64,000 nucleotides of DNA. It comes from an uncultured Eubacteriales bacterium. Lineage in GTDB: Bacteria; Bacillota; Clostridia; Oscillospirales; Oscillospiraceae. Both the position numbers and the translations under genes were made by a program. Below the pieces are notes generated by a model that was not told the DNA's origin, searched no databases, and saw nothing but the letters and a program-made list of their open reading frames with translations. Where the stretch lies: the NCBI GenBank assembly GCA_900546255.1, contig URCB01000002.1, positions 1 through 64,000 on the forward strand. The letters run 5' to 3'. Below are positions 61,093 through 64,000 of the stretch, one piece after another (within the stretch, counting starts at the first letter, position 1; the number at the start of each line of letters is the position of its first letter).

Positions 61093-62307
61093 ATGGGACT
61101 GATTGTACAAAAATTTGGAGGGACCTCCGTAGCCAATGCAGAACGGCTGCGGAACGTCGCGGAAATCATTGCGGAAACTTACCGCCAGGGCAACCAGGTG
61201 GTGGCGGTTCTCTCTGCCCAGGGGGACACCACCGACGACCTCATTGAAAAGGCCCAGGAGATTAACCCCAAGGCCTCCCGGCGGGAGATGGATATGCTCC
61301 TGTCCACCGGGGAGCAGATCTCTTGTTCTCTGTGTGCCATGGCCGTGGAGGCCCTGGGTCTGCCGGTGGTTTCCCTCACAGGCTGGCAGGCCGGGGTGCA
61401 GACCAACAGCAGCTACAGCAGCGCACGGATCAAAAAGATCGACGTGGAGCGCATCCAGTCTGAAATTGACCGGAACCACTCCATCGTCATTGTCACCGGC
61501 TTTCAGGGGATCAACAAGTATGGTGACATCACCACCCTGGGACGGGGAGGGTCTGACACCTCCGCCGTGGCCTTGGCCGCGGCCTTGAAGGCAGATCTCT
61601 GCCAGATCTATACCGATGTGGATGGCATCTACACCGCCGACCCCCGCCACGTCAAGGGGGCCCGGAAGCTGGAGGAGATCACCTTCGATGAAATGCTGGA
61701 GCTGGCCAGCTTGGGGGCCCAGGTGCTCCACAACCGCTCTGTGGAACTGGCCAAGAAGTATCAGGTGAATTTGGAAGTGCTGTCCAGCTTCGAGAGAAAG
61801 CCGGGCACGAAAGTCAAGGAGGTTGCAAAGAACATGGAAAAGACCCAGATCAGCGGCGTAGCAACAGACAAAAACGTGGCCCGCCTGGCCCTGGTGGGGG
61901 TGGAAGACCGGCCTGGCATTGCCTACAAAGTGTTCTCTCTGCTGGGACAGAAAAACATCAACGTGGACATCATCGTCCAGTCCATTGGCCGGCAGGGGAC
62001 CCAGGACATCAGCTTTACCGTGCGCCGCAGCGACGTGGACCAAGCGGTGGCGCTGCTCCAAGAGCACAAGGAGAGCTTGCCCTTCGATCACATCGACGTG
62101 GATCAGAGCGTGGTGAAAGTTTCCATTGTTGGCGCCGGCATGGTGGACAACGCCGGCGTGGCTGCCAAGATGTTTGGTGCACTGTACGATGCAGACATCA
62201 ACATTCATATGATTTCCACCAGTGAGATCAAGGTTTCTGTCCTGCTGGACGAGTCGGATGCCAAGCTGGCGGTCCAGGCCATCCACGACAAATTCTTTGG
62301 CGAATAA
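61093..62307 (+). CDS. lysC: Aspartate kinase
   Basis: The 404-residue enzyme phosphorylates aspartate, the entry to lysine, DAP, threonine and methionine. The kinase motif VQKFGGTSVANAERL is at residues 4-18 and GRGGSDTSAVALAAAL near 153. Two ACT domains at the C-terminus (about 265-335 and 345-400; VEDRPGIAYKVFSLLG) provide feedback control. GGAGG precedes ATG. It follows hom by 102 bases and completes the aspartate-pathway cluster; a terminator follows. Confidence 0.95.
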   Translation: MGLIVQKFGGTSVANAERLRNVAEIIAETYRQGNQVVAVLSAQGDTTDDLIEKAQEINPKASRREMDMLLSTGEQISCSLCAMAVEALGLPVVSLTGWQAGVQTNSSYSSARIKKIDVERIQSEIDRNHSIVIVTGFQGINKYGDITTLGRGGSDTSAVALAAALKADLCQIYTDVDGIYTADPRHVKGARKLEEITFDEMLELASLGAQVLHNRSVELAKKYQVNLEVLSSFERKPGTKVKEVAKNMEKTQISGVATDKNVARLALVGVEDRPGIAYKVFSLLGQKNINVDIIVQSIGRQGTQDISFTVRRSDVDQAVALLQEHKESLPFDHIDVDQSVVKVSIVGAGMVDNAGVAAKMFGALYDADINIHMISTSEIKVSVLLDESDAKLAVQAIHDKFFGE

Positions 62308-62327
62308 AGGAAAAATCGGGAGAAAAC

Positions 62328-62370
62328 AGGGGAGCCAAGGAGCACGATTGGCTCCCCTGAAGATTTCCTT
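62328..62370 (+). terminator. Terminator after lysC
   Basis: AGGGGAGCCAA pairs with TTGGCTCCCCT, with a moderate T-rich tail. Confidence 0.75.
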
Positions 62371-62445
62371 GTCATATTTAGGCGAAACGCCTAAAATCGA
62401 CGAAGAAAGCGGAATTTTTTTTCTCAGATGCGATACATTCCCTGC

Positions 62446-62689
62446 TTGTAATTTGAGAAATCCTTTGCTATAATACACCACGTAACGTACAGGAGGGGTG
62501 CGCGATTTGACACTCTTCCAAGAAACGTCTGCCACCGGGGGGAAACTCTGGGTCGGCGTTTATCTGGCGGGTGTGCTGCGGCTGCCCAGCGGAACGGAAA
62601 GAACGCAAGTGCTTCTAGTCTTCCCATTCCGATGGAGCCCCAGAACAACCACCAAAATAAAACAAATCAAAAATAGGGGGAAATCAGAA
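62446..62689 (+). promoter_or_regulatory. Promoter and long leader of etfB
   Basis: TTGTAA (62446-62451), 17-base spacer and TATAAT (62469-62474). The leader of about 210 bases begins with a perfect AGGAGG (62491-62496) only ten bases after the expected start, followed by an in-frame TTG at 62507 and no stop before the etfB ATG at 62690. A second ribosome site, GGGGG, precedes that ATG. The middle is GC-rich with possible hairpins. No known riboswitch recognised. Confidence 0.55.
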
Positions 62690-63499
62690 ATGAACATACT
62701 TGTTTGCATTAAACAAGTGCCGGACACGACCATTATCAAAATTGATCCCGAGACCAACACCCTGATGCGTGAGGGCGTTCCCGCCATCGTCAGCCCCTTC
62801 GATGCTTATGCACTCGAAGCTGCTGCCCGCATCAAGGACAAGTACAAGGACACCAAGATTGTCGTCCTGTCCATGGGCCCCGAGCAGGCTCTGGCCGCTC
62901 TGAAGGAGTGCCTGTCTGTCGGCGGCGACAAGGCTTACCTGGTCTCCGACCGCGCTTGCGGTGGTTCCGACACTCTGGCCACCGGCTACATCCTCTCCAA
63001 GGCTAAGGAGAAGGTCGAGGAGCTGGAAGGCATCAAGTTCGACATGCTGATGTTCGGCAAGCAGGCCATCGACGGCGATACCGCTCAGGTTGGTCCTCAG
63101 GTTGCCGAGGATCTGGACATTCCCCAGGTTACCTATGCTTGGGAAGTTTGGCCCACCGAGGACGGCCAGCACGTGCGCGTGAAGAAGGAGCTGGAAGAGG
63201 GCTTCGAGATCCTCGAGATGGCCTGCCCCTGCGCCGTCACCGTCACCAAGCCCGACTATGAGCCCCGCTTCCCCACCATCAAGTCCAAGATGGCTGCCAA
63301 CAAGGCCAAGATCCCCGTTCTCAACGCTGCCGACTGCGGCCTGGATGTTGAGAGATCCGGCCTGAAGGGTTCTCCCACCAAGGTTAAGAAGAGCTTCACT
63401 CCTCCTCGTAAGGAAGGCGGCCTGAAGATCAAGGAGGAAACTCCTGAAGAGTCCGCAAAGAAGCTGTACGACCTGCTCAGAGACAAGGGCATTATCTAA
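62690..63499 (+). CDS. etfB: Electron transfer flavoprotein beta subunit
   Basis: The 269-residue protein begins MNILVCIKQVPDT, the standard EtfB start, and has the nucleotide-binding region GKQAIDGDTAQVGPQVAEDL near residues 123-142. EtfAB accepts or bifurcates electrons with acyl-CoA dehydrogenases such as the one at 19456, typical of butyrate producers. Codon use is rich in GCT and GTT, unlike the preceding lysC. etfA follows after 21 bases. An in-frame N-terminal extension to TTG 62507 is possible but would be atypical. Confidence 0.93.
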   Translation: MNILVCIKQVPDTTIIKIDPETNTLMREGVPAIVSPFDAYALEAAARIKDKYKDTKIVVLSMGPEQALAALKECLSVGGDKAYLVSDRACGGSDTLATGYILSKAKEKVEELEGIKFDMLMFGKQAIDGDTAQVGPQVAEDLDIPQVTYAWEVWPTEDGQHVRVKKELEEGFEILEMACPCAVTVTKPDYEPRFPTIKSKMAANKAKIPVLNAADCGLDVERSGLKGSPTKVKKSFTPPRKEGGLKIKEETPEESAKKLYDLLRDKGII

Positions 63500-63520
63500 T
63501 CGAGGGGAGGACGAAGAACA

Positions 63521-64000
63521 ATGTTACAGACTAGCTACGAAGCAAAGACCAAGGACCTGTGGGTCTTTATTGAAACCAAAGACGGCAAGGCCAGAAACGT
63601 TGGCCTGGAGCTGCTGAACCCCGGCCGTCGCCTGGCTGCTATCCAGGGCGGCAAGACCGTGGCTCTGGTGGTTGGCTACAACTGCGAAGAGGCTGTCAAG
63701 GAAGCCATCGCTTACGGCGCTGACAAGGTTCTGGTGGTGGACGACGAGGTCTACAGCCACTACAGCACCGACGCTTACACCGCTGCCATCGTGCACTGCG
63801 TCGAGGCTGACTGCCCCACCACCATTCTGATGGGCGCTTCCCCCATGGGCCGTGACCTGGGCCCCCGTGTGGCTGGCCGTCTGAAGACCGGTCTGACCGC
63901 CGACTGCACCTCCCTGGACATCGACGAGGCCACCGGCAAGGTTGCTTGGACCCGTCCCGCTTTCGGTGGTAACCTGATGGCTACCATTCTCTGCCCCTTC
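63521..64000 (+). CDS. etfA: Electron transfer flavoprotein alpha subunit (5' part, cut by window edge)
   Basis: The first 160 codons are present and the frame runs off the right edge without a stop. The sequence DLWVFIETKDGKARNVGLELL and KVLVVDDEVYSHYSTDAYTAAI followed by ILMGASPMGRDLGPRVAGRL is typical of EtfA N-terminal domains. The FAD-binding C-terminal domain lies outside. GAGGGGAGGA precedes ATG 63521. Same highly expressed codon pattern as etfB, with which it is co-transcribed. Confidence 0.93.
   Translation, partial: MLQTSYEAKTKDLWVFIETKDGKARNVGLELLNPGRRLAAIQGGKTVALVVGYNCEEAVKEAIAYGADKVLVVDDEVYSHYSTDAYTAAIVHCVEADCPTTILMGASPMGRDLGPRVAGRLKTGLTADCTSLDIDEATGKVAWTRPAFGGNLMATILCPF

Noticed and set aside
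1-64000. Prophage, insertion sequence or CRISPR array
   Set aside because: I saw no transposase, integrase or phage structural genes, no long terminal inverted repeats, and no regularly spaced repeats.

Overview
The window looks like chromosomal DNA of a GC-rich anaerobic Clostridia member, most likely an Oscillospiraceae gut bacterium of the Flavonifractor / Intestinimonas / Lawsonibacter type. This is inferred from the gene set: butyryl-CoA-type acyl-CoA dehydrogenase, EtfB/EtfA, acetate kinase, formate-THF ligase, single-chain PurL, split transketolase, a Firmicutes-like RNase P RNA and GC-rich, Shine-Dalgarno-led genes. No 16S gene is present, so the genus is not established. Nearly all of the window is housekeeping metabolism. 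I see no prophage, transposase, CRISPR array or complete multi-gene defence system.

Layout. 0-4 kb: NCS2 purine permease with a structured leader, inositol-phosphatase family enzyme, RpiR-type regulator and a small Cys-rich protein. 4-11 kb (minus strand): a CarB protein carrying a DapF-like domain at its C-terminus, CarA, and glnA, whose perfect promoter is followed at once by an intrinsic terminator. 11-14.5 kb: purC, glmS, nadE. 14.6-16.6 kb: an AT-richer module of a MerR regulator facing a small membrane protein and a GNAT. 16.7-24.3 kb: rnpB, CMP-kinase-like gene plus MATE transporter, acyl-CoA dehydrogenase, YgjV-like protein, Crp-like regulator, GNAT, and an orphan AIPR-like gene next to tRNA-Pro. 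24.6-28.3 kb: two-subunit transketolase and a glycine-riboswitch-preceded Na+/amino-acid symporter.

28.4-42.4 kb is the centrepiece: a ZTP riboswitch followed by purE-purF-purM-purN-purO-AICAR transformylase-purD-purL-guaB-fhs. The riboswitch senses ZMP, which builds up when 10-formyl-THF is short. The operon it precedes encodes the ZMP-consuming transformylase and Fhs, which makes 10-formyl-THF. PurH is replaced by two separate enzymes (PurO plus a stand-alone AICAR transformylase).

42.4-64 kb: tmcAL divergent from ackA, a P-type ATPase and a radical SAM protein, a DUF2461 protein, an Fnr-like regulator, an operon of a degenerate hexokinase-like protein, a flavoprotein and CapA, an iron alcohol dehydrogenase, a probable 6S RNA, a DUF1292 protein, a class A PBP, the ACT-hom-lysC aspartate-pathway genes, and etfB-etfA running off the right edge. 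The acyl-CoA dehydrogenase, Etf and alcohol dehydrogenase genes use many more GCT/GTT codons than their neighbours, as expected for very highly expressed energy-metabolism genes.

Most noteworthy: the CarB-DapF fusion with one of the two catalytic DapF cysteines replaced by alanine; promoter-proximal terminators in front of glnA and the P-type ATPase; an orphan gene with a DGGHN motif beside tRNA-Pro and behind an unassigned, terminator-ended leader RNA; and a hexokinase-fold protein lacking the catalytic motifs.
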